Origin: Chloroflexota bacterium | GTDB lineage: Bacteria; Chloroflexota; Anaerolineae; Promineifilales; Promineifilaceae | Length of the DNA stretch: 64,000 bases | Assembly (NCBI GenBank): GCA_017993775.1 | Contig: JAGOMA010000022.1 | Span: 23,794 to 87,793 of the forward strand | Direction of reading: 5' to 3' | Shown here: positions 17,596 to 27,300 of the stretch, piece by piece | How positions within the stretch are numbered: the first letter of the stretch is position 1 | Layout of the letters: the number at the start of each line of letters is the position of its first letter | Made by a program: the position numbers and the translations under genes | Notes under the pieces: model-generated | The model's input: the letters and a program-made list of their open reading frames with translations, nothing else | The model's database searches: none | What the model was told of the DNA's origin: nothing

Positions 17596-20100
17596 TCAGA
17601 CTGCCGGGAACGCTTCAGCGATCAATTCACCTTCGATCACATTATCTACATGGCGCAGGACAATTTTGTCCTCAACCACATCCACAACAACAACCTGCCC
17701 TTCTTTGAAATTGCCGGATAGAACGGCGTCGGATAGCAGGTCTTCAACTTCGGTTTGGATCAGGCGGCGTAACGGCCGTGCACCAAATTCGGCGTCGTAG
17801 CCATGTTTCCCCAGCCAGGCGCGCGCGCTTTCTGTCACATCAAGGGTCAGTTGATGGTCGGCCAGACGGTCGTTGACTTCCATCAGGATAATATCCACAA
17901 TTTTGCGAATATCAGGCTGCGATAGTTGCCGGAAGACGATGATGCTGTCCACACGGTTGATGAATTCCGGGCGGAATTGTCGCTTTAGTTCGTCGGTAAG
18001 CGTTTTGCGCATTTCGGCGTACTGGGCTTTTTCCTCGGTGATTTCATCGCGTTGGAAGGCGAAACCCATATTGGGACCACGACGAATCGTGTCAGCGCCT
18101 ACGTTGGAGGTCATGATGATGATTGTGTTGCGGAAGTTAACCCGTTGACCTTTGGCATCGGACAGGTGACCTTCTTCCATGATTTGTAGTAAGAGGTTGA
18201 AGGTTTCCGGGTGCGCTTTTTCGATTTCATCAAAGACGACGATGGAATACGGCCGTCTCCGCACAGCTTCTGTCAACTGACCGGCATCTTCATATCCCAC
18301 ATACCCGGGCGGCGATCCGACCAGACGAGCAACATTATGCCGCTCCATAAACTCAGACATATCGAGCTGGACCAGCGCGTCTTCACTGCCGAAAAGGAAA
18401 GTGGCCAGCGATTTGGTTAATTCAGTCTTGCCAACCCCGGTTGGCCCTAAGAAGATAAAAGAACCAATCGGCCTTTCCGGATCTTTCAAACCGGCACGCG
18501 CGCGGCGGACCGCTTTTGAAATGGCCTGAATGGCCTCCTCTTGGCCAACAATTCGATTACGCAATTCATCTTCCATGCGTAAAAGGCGCGCCGATTCTTG
18601 TTCTGTGAACTGGTAAACAGGAATGCCTGTCCACATCGCCAACACTTCGGCAATATCTTCGGCCGTTACGTTTACGCCTTCACCAGCGCTAGAAGTTGCC
18701 CTCATCTTATCCAAGCGTAACTGAACTTCACGTTCACGTTCAGACCATTCATCAATGTCTTCCTGGCGGCCTTCTTCCACAGCCAGTTCGCGCTCTTCCC
18801 GAATATCCCTTAGCTCTTCATAGGCGATTTGGATGTCGGCTGGTTGGGGCATGCGATACATGCGCACCCGCGATGCGCTTTCATCGATCAGGTCGATGGC
18901 TTTATCTGGTAAGAAGCGCTCAGTGACGTAGCGGGTGGATAAGTTAACGGCCGCTTCAATCGCTTCTTCCGTAATATACAAGTTGTGGTGCGATTCATAC
19001 GCGCCCTTGATACCCCGCAGGATCTGAATTGTCTCCTCCGAGGAAGGTTCATCCACACGAATCGATTGGAAACGGCGTTCCAAAGCTGCATCACTCTCAA
19101 TATATTTCCGGTACTCTTCGAGAGTAGTCGCCCCAATACATTGCAACTCGCCCCGCGCCAGCGCGGGCTTCAAGATATTGGCGGCATCTACCGAGCTCCC
19201 GGCCGAGCCTGCGCCCACCAGCATGTGGACTTCGTCGATGAATAAAATTGCGTCACTGGATTTCAATTCATCAATGACTCTTTTTAGGCGTTCTTCAAAC
19301 TGCCCACGGTACATCGTGCCAGCGACAAGGCTGCCAACATCTAGTTGTAAGACGCGTTTGTTGTGCAAAATCTCTGGCACACGCCCTTCGACGATGCGCT
19401 GAGCCAAGCCTTCAATAATTGCCGTTTTTCCAACGCCCGGTTCACCAATTAAGGCAGGGTTGTTTTTCGTGCGGCGGGCTAAAATCTGAATGACGCGTTC
19501 AATCTCAGTATTACGACCAATAACCGGGTCTAATTTTCCTTCTTCAGCCAGAATGGTCAGGTCAGTCGCCAGCTGATCAACCATCGGGGTCTTGCTCTTT
19601 TCTTTCTTTGCCCGTCGGGTTGAGGGCTGCGGTTCACCGGCGGCAACCGGGCTTTCCTTGAGCATTTGCTTGGTTTGGCGGCGGATTTGTTCCGCGCTGA
19701 TACCAAATTTGCGCAAGACGTCAATGGCTACACCTTCATTTTGCCGGGCCATGCCTAACAAAAGATGCTCGGTGCTGATGTAATGTTGTCCCATGCGCCG
19801 GGCTTCCTCTACAGCCAACTCAAGCAAGCGTTTGGTGCTGGGAGAAAGTTCAATTTTTGTAAAGGGGGCGCGTGTGCTTGGCCCACTGGATAAGCGTTCA
19901 ACCATAGCCTGAACACGTACAATGTCCAGACCAAGCTCGCGTAAAACGCGGCCAGCTACGCCACCTTCCTCGCGTAAAAGACCAATCAGAACATGTTCAC
20001 TGCCAATATAGCTGTGGTTTAATCGTTCTGCTTCTTCTTGGGCCAAACTTAGGACACGACGAGCACGTTGCGTAAATCGTTCCCAATTTTTCGAGTTCAC
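17596..20100 (-). CDS. clpC: ATP-dependent Clp protease ATP-binding subunit ClpC
   Basis: An 834-residue class I Hsp100 unfoldase. It has the repeated Clp N-domain (FTQRARRVLSLAQEEAERLNHSYIGSEHVLIGLL and the second copy near 80-150), a first ATPase with GEPGVGKT and ILFIDEVHMLVGAG, a UVR-containing coiled middle part (REERELAVEEGRQEDIDEW), and a second ATPase with GPTGVGKT and VVFDEIEKAH. Both ATP sites are intact, unlike the other Clp homologue in this window. It feeds unfolded proteins to ClpP. It lies 42 bp downstream of the S1-domain gene on the same strand and is probably co-transcribed with it. Confidence 0.97.
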   Translation of the reverse strand: MNSKNWERFTQRARRVLSLAQEEAERLNHSYIGSEHVLIGLLREEGGVAGRVLRELGLDIVRVQAMVERLSSGPSTRAPFTKIELSPSTKRLLELAVEEARRMGQHYISTEHLLLGMARQNEGVAIDVLRKFGISAEQIRRQTKQMLKESPVAAGEPQPSTRRAKKEKSKTPMVDQLATDLTILAEEGKLDPVIGRNTEIERVIQILARRTKNNPALIGEPGVGKTAIIEGLAQRIVEGRVPEILHNKRVLQLDVGSLVAGTMYRGQFEERLKRVIDELKSSDAILFIDEVHMLVGAGSAGSSVDAANILKPALARGELQCIGATTLEEYRKYIESDAALERRFQSIRVDEPSSEETIQILRGIKGAYESHHNLYITEEAIEAAVNLSTRYVTERFLPDKAIDLIDESASRVRMYRMPQPADIQIAYEELRDIREERELAVEEGRQEDIDEWSEREREVQLRLDKMRATSSAGEGVNVTAEDIAEVLAMWTGIPVYQFTEQESARLLRMEDELRNRIVGQEEAIQAISKAVRRARAGLKDPERPIGSFIFLGPTGVGKTELTKSLATFLFGSEDALVQLDMSEFMERHNVARLVGSPPGYVGYEDAGQLTEAVRRRPYSIVVFDEIEKAHPETFNLLLQIMEEGHLSDAKGQRVNFRNTIIIMTSNVGADTIRRGPNMGFAFQRDEITEEKAQYAEMRKTLTDELKRQFRPEFINRVDSIIVFRQLSQPDIRKIVDIILMEVNDRLADHQLTLDVTESARAWLGKHGYDAEFGARPLRRLIQTEVEDLLSDAVLSGNFKEGQVVVVDVVEDKIVLRHVDNVIEGELIAEAFPAV

Positions 20101-20142
20101 TGTTTTTCACCTCGAATCTGCTGAATGCGGAAACTGAATTGC

Positions 20143-21354
20143 TTAAGCAGAATTCAGCATCTCCAGATCTGTTTCCAGATATTCGGCGGATGCAACTTGT
20201 TTTAAGCTTAAACCCAGCTGTCGCTGTTCAGGATCAATGCGGATAATGCGAACAGTCACTTCCTGCGTTGGTTTCACAACTTCTCGCGGATGATTGATGT
20301 GTTCATCTGACAGTTCAGAAATATGGATGAGTCCTTCTAGTTCGTACTCATCATGTAAGCGAGCAAAGGCGCCAAATTTAGTTAGTTTTGTGATGGTAGC
20401 AGTGGTTAGTTGGCCATCTCTATAATTTTCTTTGATCAGGGTCCAGGGATCGGACTCTAATCGTTTGATGCTGAGGGCCAGACGCTGACGTTCCTGGTCT
20501 ATTTTTAGGACGAAGACGTTTACGTTGTCTCCGACACTGAGTTTTTCTGAAGGGTTGTTGATGCGCTTCCAGCTTAATTCTGATAAGTGGACCAAACCTT
20601 CAATCCCGCCGATGTCGATAAAAGCGCCGAAATCAGCCAGGTTAACCACGCGCCCTTCCCGAATGTCTCCCTCTTGAATGGACTCGAGAAGTTCACCTCG
20701 CCGTGCGTCACGGATTTCTTGTGCGGCAACTTTCTCTGAGAGAATGAGGCGGTTTTTTTCGCGGTCAGCTTCGATAACTTTGAGGTATATTTTTTTGCCA
20801 ACAAGTTTCTGAAAAGGTGATGGTTCTGATTCCTTTTCCCTATTGCTGATGACGGCCTGGCGGGATGGCTGCAATTGCGAATTTGGTACGAAACCACGCA
20901 GGTGGCCTACTTTAACAAGTACGCCGCCGCGATTGTAGCCGACAATCACTGTTTCGTAGACTTCCTGGGAATTCAGTAAGTCTTCCGTGATGAGCCAATC
21001 CTGTTCTGCGGCTGCTTTGACGTATGATAAAATTGTATTACCAGATTCGTCTTCTGGGTCGACTACATAAACAGGAATTTTCTTGCCGATTTCTAAACTT
21101 GCACGTGTTTTTTCGTCGAGACCTTCTACTTCTCGACTGGTTATCACGCCTTCTGATTTGGCGCCGATATCAACCAGTATTTCATTGTTTCGGAGCTCTA
21201 CAACATGGCCGTACCGAATTTCTCCGGTGACTGGCATGCTGAAATCAGTTTGTAACAAAAAATCCATGGGGTGTTCAGAAACACCACTCCCCGTTCCAAT
21301 TGAGTTGCTTGCCAAGATGTTTTGCCCTCTTTCGTACCAGTTTTTAGCTGGCAT
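20143..21354 (-). CDS. rpsA: S1 RNA-binding domain protein, ribosomal protein S1-like
   Basis: A 403-residue protein with four S1 domains at roughly 40-105, 125-195, 212-280 and 297-365. Typical strings are GHVVELRNNEILVDIGAKSEGVI, EGRVVNLADFGAFIDIGGIEGLVHLSELSW and TKLTKFGAFARLHDEYELEGLIHISELS. It is expected to bind mRNA and assist initiation on the ribosome, as short S1 proteins do. The frame starts at 21354, only a few bases after a consensus promoter, so translation may be leaderless or start at the internal ATG at 21267, just after a GGTGTT/AACACC hairpin. Confidence 0.9.
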   Translation of the reverse strand: MPAKNWYERGQNILASNSIGTGSGVSEHPMDFLLQTDFSMPVTGEIRYGHVVELRNNEILVDIGAKSEGVITSREVEGLDEKTRASLEIGKKIPVYVVDPEDESGNTILSYVKAAAEQDWLITEDLLNSQEVYETVIVGYNRGGVLVKVGHLRGFVPNSQLQPSRQAVISNREKESEPSPFQKLVGKKIYLKVIEADREKNRLILSEKVAAQEIRDARRGELLESIQEGDIREGRVVNLADFGAFIDIGGIEGLVHLSELSWKRINNPSEKLSVGDNVNVFVLKIDQERQRLALSIKRLESDPWTLIKENYRDGQLTTATITKLTKFGAFARLHDEYELEGLIHISELSDEHINHPREVVKPTQEVTVRIIRIDPEQRQLGLSLKQVASAEYLETDLEMLNSA

Positions 21355-21363
21355 TTTTCTTTG

Positions 21364-21391
21364 ATTATACTGAGTTTGATAGTATTGGCAA
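21364..21391 (-). promoter_or_regulatory. Sigma70-type promoter for the S1-like gene
   Basis: On the minus strand TTGCCA (-35) and TATAAT (-10) are 16 bp apart. The -10 ends about 9 bases before the first ATG, leaving almost no leader if that ATG is used. Confidence 0.7.
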
Positions 21392-21461
21392 TATGGGTAC
21401 TCTGGTGTTAATCAAGCTCATATGTAGTCTTGGAAGGGGGTTTGGGCTATGATCTGTTGTT

Positions 21462-23459
21462 GTGGTCAAGGTGAAAACACTTTCATTTCGTGGTTCTCAG
21501 GGGCTGTTTGTCTTGGCGTGGGTCCTGTTGTTGTGGGGGATCCTTTGGCTGTATGCACCAGCTTTAAAGTTTGGTTTGATTTGGGATGATCCGGAGTGGT
21601 TTGGCCGGGTTGTGGGCATTGGCTGGGGGGAGTTGTTACGGCCGTTTCCCGATTACCAGTTTTATCGTCCTGGGACGATGCTGTATAACCGCCTGTTTTT
21701 GGGCGCCGATGGGCTGCTGCAAGTGTATGCGCTGCATTGGCTGCAAATTGCCTGGCATCTGCTCAATGTAGCTTTTTTGTTTGCCCTTAGCCGGCGAATG
21801 GGGTTCTCGCGCTGGGCGGCCATGACGGCCGTTGCCCTGTTTGGCGTCTATCCTCTGTCCCAGCAAGCCATTAGTTGGGCTGCGCCGCAGCAGCCTATGG
21901 TCTTAGCCCTGCAAAACGCGGCCTGGCTGCTCTATTTGGTGAGCCGTCGGCGCAGCGGGCACTGGCTCTGGCTGGCCAGCCTGTTCATCTTTATGGTTGG
22001 TTTGATGGTACAGGAAAGCACAGCCCCATTTGGTGTATTACCGCTGGCGTTTGAAGCCGTGCTGCGGGCGCAGAAAAGCAGCCTTCTGGCTGTTTTGTTG
22101 AGTTGGCGACATCCAATCCGCAATGCATGGTTACGGCCGTTATCCTATCTATTGGTCGCCATCCTGTTTTTAGCGATCTGGTGGTTTGTGCCGCGCGAGG
22201 CCGGTATTACCCGCGCCGGTCTCGATTGGCGGGTAAGCGCTTTTTTCCTCCAGGGTTTCGTTTTTCCAATCGTCTGGCTGAAGGGCAGCAGTCAGTTAAC
22301 GGCCGTAGCCTGGTTGGCCATTTTTTCCTGCGCGCTGATCGGTTTGTGGGTTGCCGGTGTGTGGCGTGGCCGTGGGCTGCTGGCCAGCGCCGGCCTCTTG
22401 TGGGGCCTGTTGGGCGCATCACCCGCCCTGATAGGCTTGCCTTTCAGCTATGTTCAATACAGCCAACGTTTGCTTTATTTTATTGCGCCTGGGGCAGCCT
22501 GGCTGCTGGTGTGCGCCTTTTGGCCAGCGGACAACGGCCGTCGTCGGGTCATCGATCTGGGCGGGCTGGCGGTTTTGGGCGTGATTTTTGGCGGCAGCAT
22601 CTGGCAGTTGGCCGGTTTTCAGGCCATGTACCAGGTTGGTACTGACCACTTGCAAGAATTGGTTGCGGAAATTGGCGGGCAGGACGGCCGTTTTCTCTTC
22701 ATCAATTTCCCCGACCGTTACAGTCCGCGGGTGGAGCCTTATCCGTTTGGTTACTGGGGCGTTACTTTGGCTCCGGTTGTGGTTGATTTGGGTGAGTTCC
22801 CGGCCATGCAGGTGGGCGGCGCGCTGCAAACGTTGTCTAAGGCAGTTCCATCCATTGATGAAGTTGCGCGCGCGGAAGGGCCTTATCAGGTGGACATGCG
22901 CGGCGTGATTGCCCAGCCGCAGGAGATTTATGCGTTGGCCAAAGAGTATGACGCCGTTTTTCTCACCCGCTATGACGAAGCGGGCCATTTAACCTTGCAA
23001 CCTGTCGGGGGTCTGGAAAAACAGGAAGGCGCTCCGTGTGTTCTGGCTCAATTTGGCCAGGACGTATGCTTGCAAAGTGTGGAAATCACCGAGCATGACG
23101 ACGCCTGGGAAGTCCGGTTAGCCTGGGCTATTCAGGCGGAGTTAACGCCGTTTGTGACGGTTTTTGCGCATATTGGCCAGGTGGGGCAGCCGCCGCTGGC
23201 GCAGGCGGATGGTAATGCCTGGCGCGGCATGTTGCCTCCGCGTTATTGGCAGCCGGGCGATCTCATCATCGACGTGCGCACGATTCCCAAACCGGAGCAG
23301 ATGGACGGCGTTTCTCTGCAAATTGGATTGTATGACGGTTTGTCTGGCGAACGGTTCCCGGCGTGGACGGCCGGTGGACGGCCGTTACCCGATAACGCCT
23401 ATTCTCAACTTCTCGTCCCGTCCCCTTTGGAACCGGGACAAAATAACTTACGCAACTGA
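21462..23459 (+). CDS. Large polytopic membrane protein, GT-C-like
   Basis: A 665-residue protein with a GTG start. About ten hydrophobic segments fill residues 10-400. The first external loop has FGLIWDDPEWFG, and DD motifs at this place are typical of GT-C glycosyltransferases that use polyprenyl sugars. A soluble C-terminal domain of about 260 residues follows, with strands like VRLAWAIQAELTPFVTVFAHI that suggest a beta-sandwich. Substrate and pathway are unknown. No clear ribosome-binding site lies at the usual distance (GGAAGGGGG is about 24 bases upstream), so the start is uncertain. It ends at the edge of a minisatellite. Confidence 0.75.
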   Translation: MVKVKTLSFRGSQGLFVLAWVLLLWGILWLYAPALKFGLIWDDPEWFGRVVGIGWGELLRPFPDYQFYRPGTMLYNRLFLGADGLLQVYALHWLQIAWHLLNVAFLFALSRRMGFSRWAAMTAVALFGVYPLSQQAISWAAPQQPMVLALQNAAWLLYLVSRRRSGHWLWLASLFIFMVGLMVQESTAPFGVLPLAFEAVLRAQKSSLLAVLLSWRHPIRNAWLRPLSYLLVAILFLAIWWFVPREAGITRAGLDWRVSAFFLQGFVFPIVWLKGSSQLTAVAWLAIFSCALIGLWVAGVWRGRGLLASAGLLWGLLGASPALIGLPFSYVQYSQRLLYFIAPGAAWLLVCAFWPADNGRRRVIDLGGLAVLGVIFGGSIWQLAGFQAMYQVGTDHLQELVAEIGGQDGRFLFINFPDRYSPRVEPYPFGYWGVTLAPVVVDLGEFPAMQVGGALQTLSKAVPSIDEVARAEGPYQVDMRGVIAQPQEIYALAKEYDAVFLTRYDEAGHLTLQPVGGLEKQEGAPCVLAQFGQDVCLQSVEITEHDDAWEVRLAWAIQAELTPFVTVFAHIGQVGQPPLAQADGNAWRGMLPPRYWQPGDLIIDVRTIPKPEQMDGVSLQIGLYDGLSGERFPAWTAGGRPLPDNAYSQLLVPSPLEPGQNNLRN

Positions 23460-23520
23460 AATTCGTGATTGGAGATTGGAGATTGGACCAATCTGTAAGC
23501 ACCCAAATGAGTCATCCTCC

Positions 23521-23775
23521 GGATAAATGGTTGCTTCACCGGGATAAGTCGTTCCGACACGGGAGAAATGGTTGCTTCGCCGGGAGAAATGGTTCCGACG
23601 CGGGAGAAATGGTTGCTTCACCGGGAGAAATGGTTGCTTCACCGGGAGAAATGGTTGCTTCACCGGGAGAAATGGTTGCTTCACCGGGAGAAATGGTTGC
23701 TTCGCCGGGAGAAATGGTTCCGACGCGGGAGAAATGGTTGCTTCACCGGGAGAAGTCGTTCCGACGCGGGATAAC
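23521..23775. repeat. 21-bp minisatellite, about 12-13 units
   Basis: Head-to-tail units of 20-21 bp follow CCGGGAGAAATGGTTGCTTCA. A variant unit carries GTTCCGACGC in place of GGTTGCTTCA and is interspersed at units 2, 4, 10 and 12. Because the unit is mostly 21 bp, several frames on both strands stay open, but no start, codon bias or homologue supports coding. It fills the 320-bp spacer between convergent genes together with a GATTGGA repeat at 23464-23488. Confidence 0.9.
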
Positions 23776-23779
23776 TGGT

Positions 23780-24973
23780 TTAGCGCGGCGGTTGACGTCG
23801 CAGAACCGCGAGTAAAACGCCAAACACAACGGCCGTGCCCAAAACCCCCACGCCAATCGCCGCCATGGCCAGATAAGGCCCGGTAAGGTCGAATAACTGC
23901 CCTACCAACCAGGGCAGCGTCATCCCGCCCAGGCTGGCGCCGGCAAAAAACCAACCGGTCGTTTTCCCGGTCACCGGCATATTGCGTTCCGCCATAGCCA
24001 GCGTCGTGGGGAAAATTGGGGCCATCGAAAAGCCCAGGCCAATTGTGCCCAGCCACATCGCCCAGGCGGCCGCCGGAAACAAAAGCAGTACGCCCACACT
24101 CAGCAAGCTCCCGACAATTCCCAGGGCGATGATTTTGCGCGGCCGCAGTCGATTCGCCAGCGGCACGGACAATAACCGCCCCACAGTGAGCGATCCCCAA
24201 AATGTTGATGTGAGGTAAGCGGCCATGGTGATTGTGGCCAGGTTGGCTCTAACGGCGTAGGTGTAAATCCAACCGCCGAAACTGGTTTCTGCCCCGACGT
24301 AGAGGAAGAAGAATAGGGTGATCAGGCTGACTAGCAGATAGTTGGGCGGGGCTTCGCGGGTAACGGCCGTTTTAACCGCTGGTCGTGGGCTGCGCTGAGG
24401 CAAAATCCACACCGCCGCTGGGAGCATTATCAGCGCGAGCAGCCAGTAGGCATAGGTAATGTCGCCGCTGCGCAAAATGGCCTGGGCGACGACTATTGGA
24501 GAAAGAAGCGCGCCCAGTCCGAAGAAAAAATGCAGGCCATTCATGTACGGCGCTACGTTGGTGTGGTGCAGCCAGGGCAGCATGGTGTTCGTGCCGACAT
24601 CCAGCATCGATTCCGAGATGCCCAGCAACAGGATGACCAGCACCAGCAGCCACAGGAGCGAAATGGTTGGCGTGAGGGCAATGGTGAGTGCCATGCCCAG
24701 TAAGCCAGCCGCCAGCACCGGATGGCCGGGCAGCCGGTCGTAGATGCGCCCGCCGGCCAACGCGCCAATCAAAAAACCAACGGATCGGGCTGAAAAGAGA
24801 ATGCTGATCTGGCCGAGCTGGGTATTCGTGTTTTCGGCCAGGCCGGGGAGCGTAGGTCCAATCACCGAAGCTGCCAGACCGATACATAAAAAGCCGGCAT
24901 AATAGCCGATGGTTTTTAGCAGTTTTTCGCGTTGTGTGGCTATGGGTGGCTGTGGAGTGGTAGATGCGGTCAT
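23780..24973 (-). CDS. Major facilitator superfamily transporter
   Basis: A 397-residue transporter with about 12 hydrophobic helices. Family signs are the conserved loop between helices 2 and 3 (GALAGGRIYDRLPGHPVL) and the matching position in the second half (LTVGRLLSVPLANRLRPRKII). The substrate is not predictable. The ATG overlaps the stop of the glutaminyl cyclase gene (ATGA). It is the last gene of a 13-gene minus-strand run, and its stop lies a few bases from the minisatellite. Confidence 0.9.
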   Translation of the reverse strand: MTASTTPQPPIATQREKLLKTIGYYAGFLCIGLAASVIGPTLPGLAENTNTQLGQISILFSARSVGFLIGALAGGRIYDRLPGHPVLAAGLLGMALTIALTPTISLLWLLVLVILLLGISESMLDVGTNTMLPWLHHTNVAPYMNGLHFFFGLGALLSPIVVAQAILRSGDITYAYWLLALIMLPAAVWILPQRSPRPAVKTAVTREAPPNYLLVSLITLFFFLYVGAETSFGGWIYTYAVRANLATITMAAYLTSTFWGSLTVGRLLSVPLANRLRPRKIIALGIVGSLLSVGVLLLFPAAAWAMWLGTIGLGFSMAPIFPTTLAMAERNMPVTGKTTGWFFAGASLGGMTLPWLVGQLFDLTGPYLAMAAIGVGVLGTAVVFGVLLAVLRRQPPR

Positions 24974-25890
24974 GAGGTGGGTTCCAGTATGAGTTTGATT
25001 TCAAATAATTTGGGCCACCATTTGCCGGTGACAAAGAGGCGGTCCTGGGCGGCGTCGTAGGCGATGCCATTGAGGACGTCGGCGGGTTGGGTGAGGTCGG
25101 TGGGGTTGAGCAGGCCAGTCAGGTCAATCCAGCCGACGACTTGCCCGGTTTGCGGCGAGATACGGGCAATGGTGTTGGTTTGCCAGATGTTGGCCCAGAT
25201 TTCGCCGTTGATATATTCCAATTCGTTTAGTTGGCCGACTGGGCCGTTTTGGTCGTGGACCTGGATACGGCCGTTTTCCGCCAAATTCTCCAGGTCCAGA
25301 AAACGTATCACATCTGTGCCGTCACTCATGATCAACCGTTGGTCATCGTGGGTCAATCCCCAGCCTTCGCCGGGATATGAAAAACTACCCAGGGGCGCGA
25401 AGGTTGCCAGATCGTAGATAAAACCAACCCCAGATTGCCAGGTTAGCTGGATCAGGCGGTCTTGCCAGATGGTGATGCCCTCGCCAAAATATTCGGCGCC
25501 GAGGTCGCGCTGATGTATCACGCTGCCAGTTTCCAGATCGGTGAGGCGGATGGAAGAGTAGCCGTTGCGCCCTGTCCCTTCGTAAAGGACGCCGCGGTGA
25601 AAAACGAGTCCCTGGGTAAATGCGTTGGAATCGTGGGGATAGGCCTGGATGATTTGATAGGTGTAGGTAGGGGCCTGGGTGGACGAAACGGCCGTATTGG
25701 CGCCCTGGGTCGGAGTAACCGGCGGAAGCGCGGTGGCAGTTGGTAGGGGCGATGGACTGGCTACGGCCGTGGCTACGGCCGTAGGTGCGGCCGTGGGGAA
25801 CGGTGCGGGAATGTGGGCGGTGGCGCACGCCGTAGAAAATCCAATCAAGAGCAGCCAGCAGGCCAGCAGCAAACGTTTAAAAGATGACAT
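24970..25890 (-). CDS. Glutaminyl-peptide cyclotransferase, lipoprotein
   Basis: A 306-residue beta-propeller enzyme of the plant/bacterial glutamine cyclotransferase family, which converts N-terminal Gln to pyroglutamate. The leader has a lipobox FSTAC ending at Cys22, so it is probably anchored outside the membrane. A Pro/Thr linker precedes the catalytic domain: YPHDSNAFTQGLVFH, YEGTGRNGYSSI, EYFGEGI, WQSGVGF, GEGWGLTHDD, LNELEYINGEIWAN and LNGIAYD are all characteristic. It is four bases overlapped with one MFS gene and three bases from another. Confidence 0.93.
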   Translation of the reverse strand: MSSFKRLLLACWLLLIGFSTACATAHIPAPFPTAAPTAVATAVASPSPLPTATALPPVTPTQGANTAVSSTQAPTYTYQIIQAYPHDSNAFTQGLVFHRGVLYEGTGRNGYSSIRLTDLETGSVIHQRDLGAEYFGEGITIWQDRLIQLTWQSGVGFIYDLATFAPLGSFSYPGEGWGLTHDDQRLIMSDGTDVIRFLDLENLAENGRIQVHDQNGPVGQLNELEYINGEIWANIWQTNTIARISPQTGQVVGWIDLTGLLNPTDLTQPADVLNGIAYDAAQDRLFVTGKWWPKLFEIKLILEPTS

Positions 25891-25893
25891 AAG

Positions 25894-27300
25894 TCAGGTG
25901 GTACTCTCTTTTTGCACGGCCGTGGCGGCGCGTTCTTGCAGTGTTTGCCGCACGGCCTGAATATCAGCCGGTACACTTTTGCGGGCGCCATAGTAGCAGA
26001 GACCCGCAGGGATGGCGAGCAACTGAAAAATCGCCAAACCCAGCCCATAATTATTGGGCGGCGGAAAATGCTGCGTGAGCGCCGCCAAAACCAGCCCAGT
26101 TAACCCAATGCTGACGGCTTCGCCGACGGCGCGTACAACGCGGGTAATGCCTAAAACCGTGCCCCGGTGTTCGGGTAAATTTACGTCGGTGATCAGGGCG
26201 GCCCAATTTGGACCATCGACGGCCAGCAGGGCCATGGCGATAAAGGCGACCAAAAACAAGGCCAGGACGGAGGTATTGGTAAACAACAGCATCAGCACCG
26301 ACCACGACAACTGGACCACAGTGCCGTCTGGCGGCAGCGTTACGCCGCGAATAGGCATGAAGAAGGTGAGGATAAAAAAAGGCACTGAACCGATTATGCC
26401 GATCATGGCTAACTTGGTGCGGCCCTGAGGGTCATTCTTTTGCCAGCGGTCGCCCAGATAGCCGGCATAAATGCCAAACAAAATCCCCGTGCTGAACAAG
26501 ATGACAAACAAATTGCCCACTACAGTGGAAACTTCCAGAGAATAGCCCAGCGCCTGAACGCGCGCGATGGCCCATCGTGGAACCCAAATGGTTGAGCCAA
26601 AAGACAGCGTGGCAAACATGAGCTGAAGCGAAAGCCAAATGTTGGAGCGACGGGCAAAAATGTGCCGAATGTCGGCGCGGTTGATTTGGTAATCGTAGCT
26701 GCCGCCAGCGGCGAACAGGGGCTTGAGGTCTGGCTCGGACTGGCCGCGGCGCGGTTCGTCGGCGAAGAGGTAGAGAAACGCAAAGAGGAAGCCCAATCCG
26801 GCAATGACCCAGAACGGCCGTCGCCAATCCCCAGCGCCTAATGTTCCGGCCAGGGCTGCGCCCAGCGCCGCCCCAAGTGATTGCGAGATGCCCCATACGC
26901 TGAGCGCTAAACCGCGCTGTCCAGCCGGGATGACATCGCTGATGACGCTAAAACCTACGGACGCAATCGAGCCAACGCCGACGGCCGTTACCATTTGGCT
27001 GGCGATAAATTGTGGAAATGTGCGCGCCAGACTGGTGACAATCATGGCCGCGCCCCAGAGCAGCGTGCCGCCCAAGAGCAGTTTGTGGCGGTTGCTGCGG
27101 TCCCCCCGATAGCCCCAATATGCAGCGGAAGCGGCGGCGATGAGCAGGTAAACGGCCGTCACTACCCCCAGGGCCGCTTCATTGGCCTGAAATTCACGGG
27201 CAATGATGGCGTATAGCGGGGGCAGCACCCCGGCGGCGGCGTTATCCAACGAAGCCAGGCCAACAAACACCAGGAATGTAAATGTGGATGATGTACGCAA
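25894..27300 (-). CDS. Major facilitator superfamily transporter
   Basis: A 468-residue MFS protein with about 12 helices. The loop after helix 2 reads WGYRGDRSNRHKLLLGG and a second-half counterpart reads GYLGDRWQKNDPQGRTK, as in Spinster-like and sugar-phosphate-type carriers. The frame begins with TTG directly after the TAA of the upstream gene, so initiation is probably coupled; no better in-frame start precedes helix 1. The substrate is unknown. Confidence 0.88.
   Translation of the reverse strand: MRTSSTFTFLVFVGLASLDNAAAGVLPPLYAIIAREFQANEAALGVVTAVYLLIAAASAAYWGYRGDRSNRHKLLLGGTLLWGAAMIVTSLARTFPQFIASQMVTAVGVGSIASVGFSVISDVIPAGQRGLALSVWGISQSLGAALGAALAGTLGAGDWRRPFWVIAGLGFLFAFLYLFADEPRRGQSEPDLKPLFAAGGSYDYQINRADIRHIFARRSNIWLSLQLMFATLSFGSTIWVPRWAIARVQALGYSLEVSTVVGNLFVILFSTGILFGIYAGYLGDRWQKNDPQGRTKLAMIGIIGSVPFFILTFFMPIRGVTLPPDGTVVQLSWSVLMLLFTNTSVLALFLVAFIAMALLAVDGPNWAALITDVNLPEHRGTVLGITRVVRAVGEAVSIGLTGLVLAALTQHFPPPNNYGLGLAIFQLLAIPAGLCYYGARKSVPADIQAVRQTLQERAATAVQKESTT

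Noticed and set aside
23521..23775. CRISPR array
   Set aside because: Units are directly adjacent with no unique spacers, and no cas genes are near.
23465..23886. Open frames across the minisatellite reading repeated MVASPGE or FLPVKQP
   Set aside because: The 21-bp unit keeps frames open on both strands by arithmetic; there is no start with a ribosome-binding site, and no homologue.
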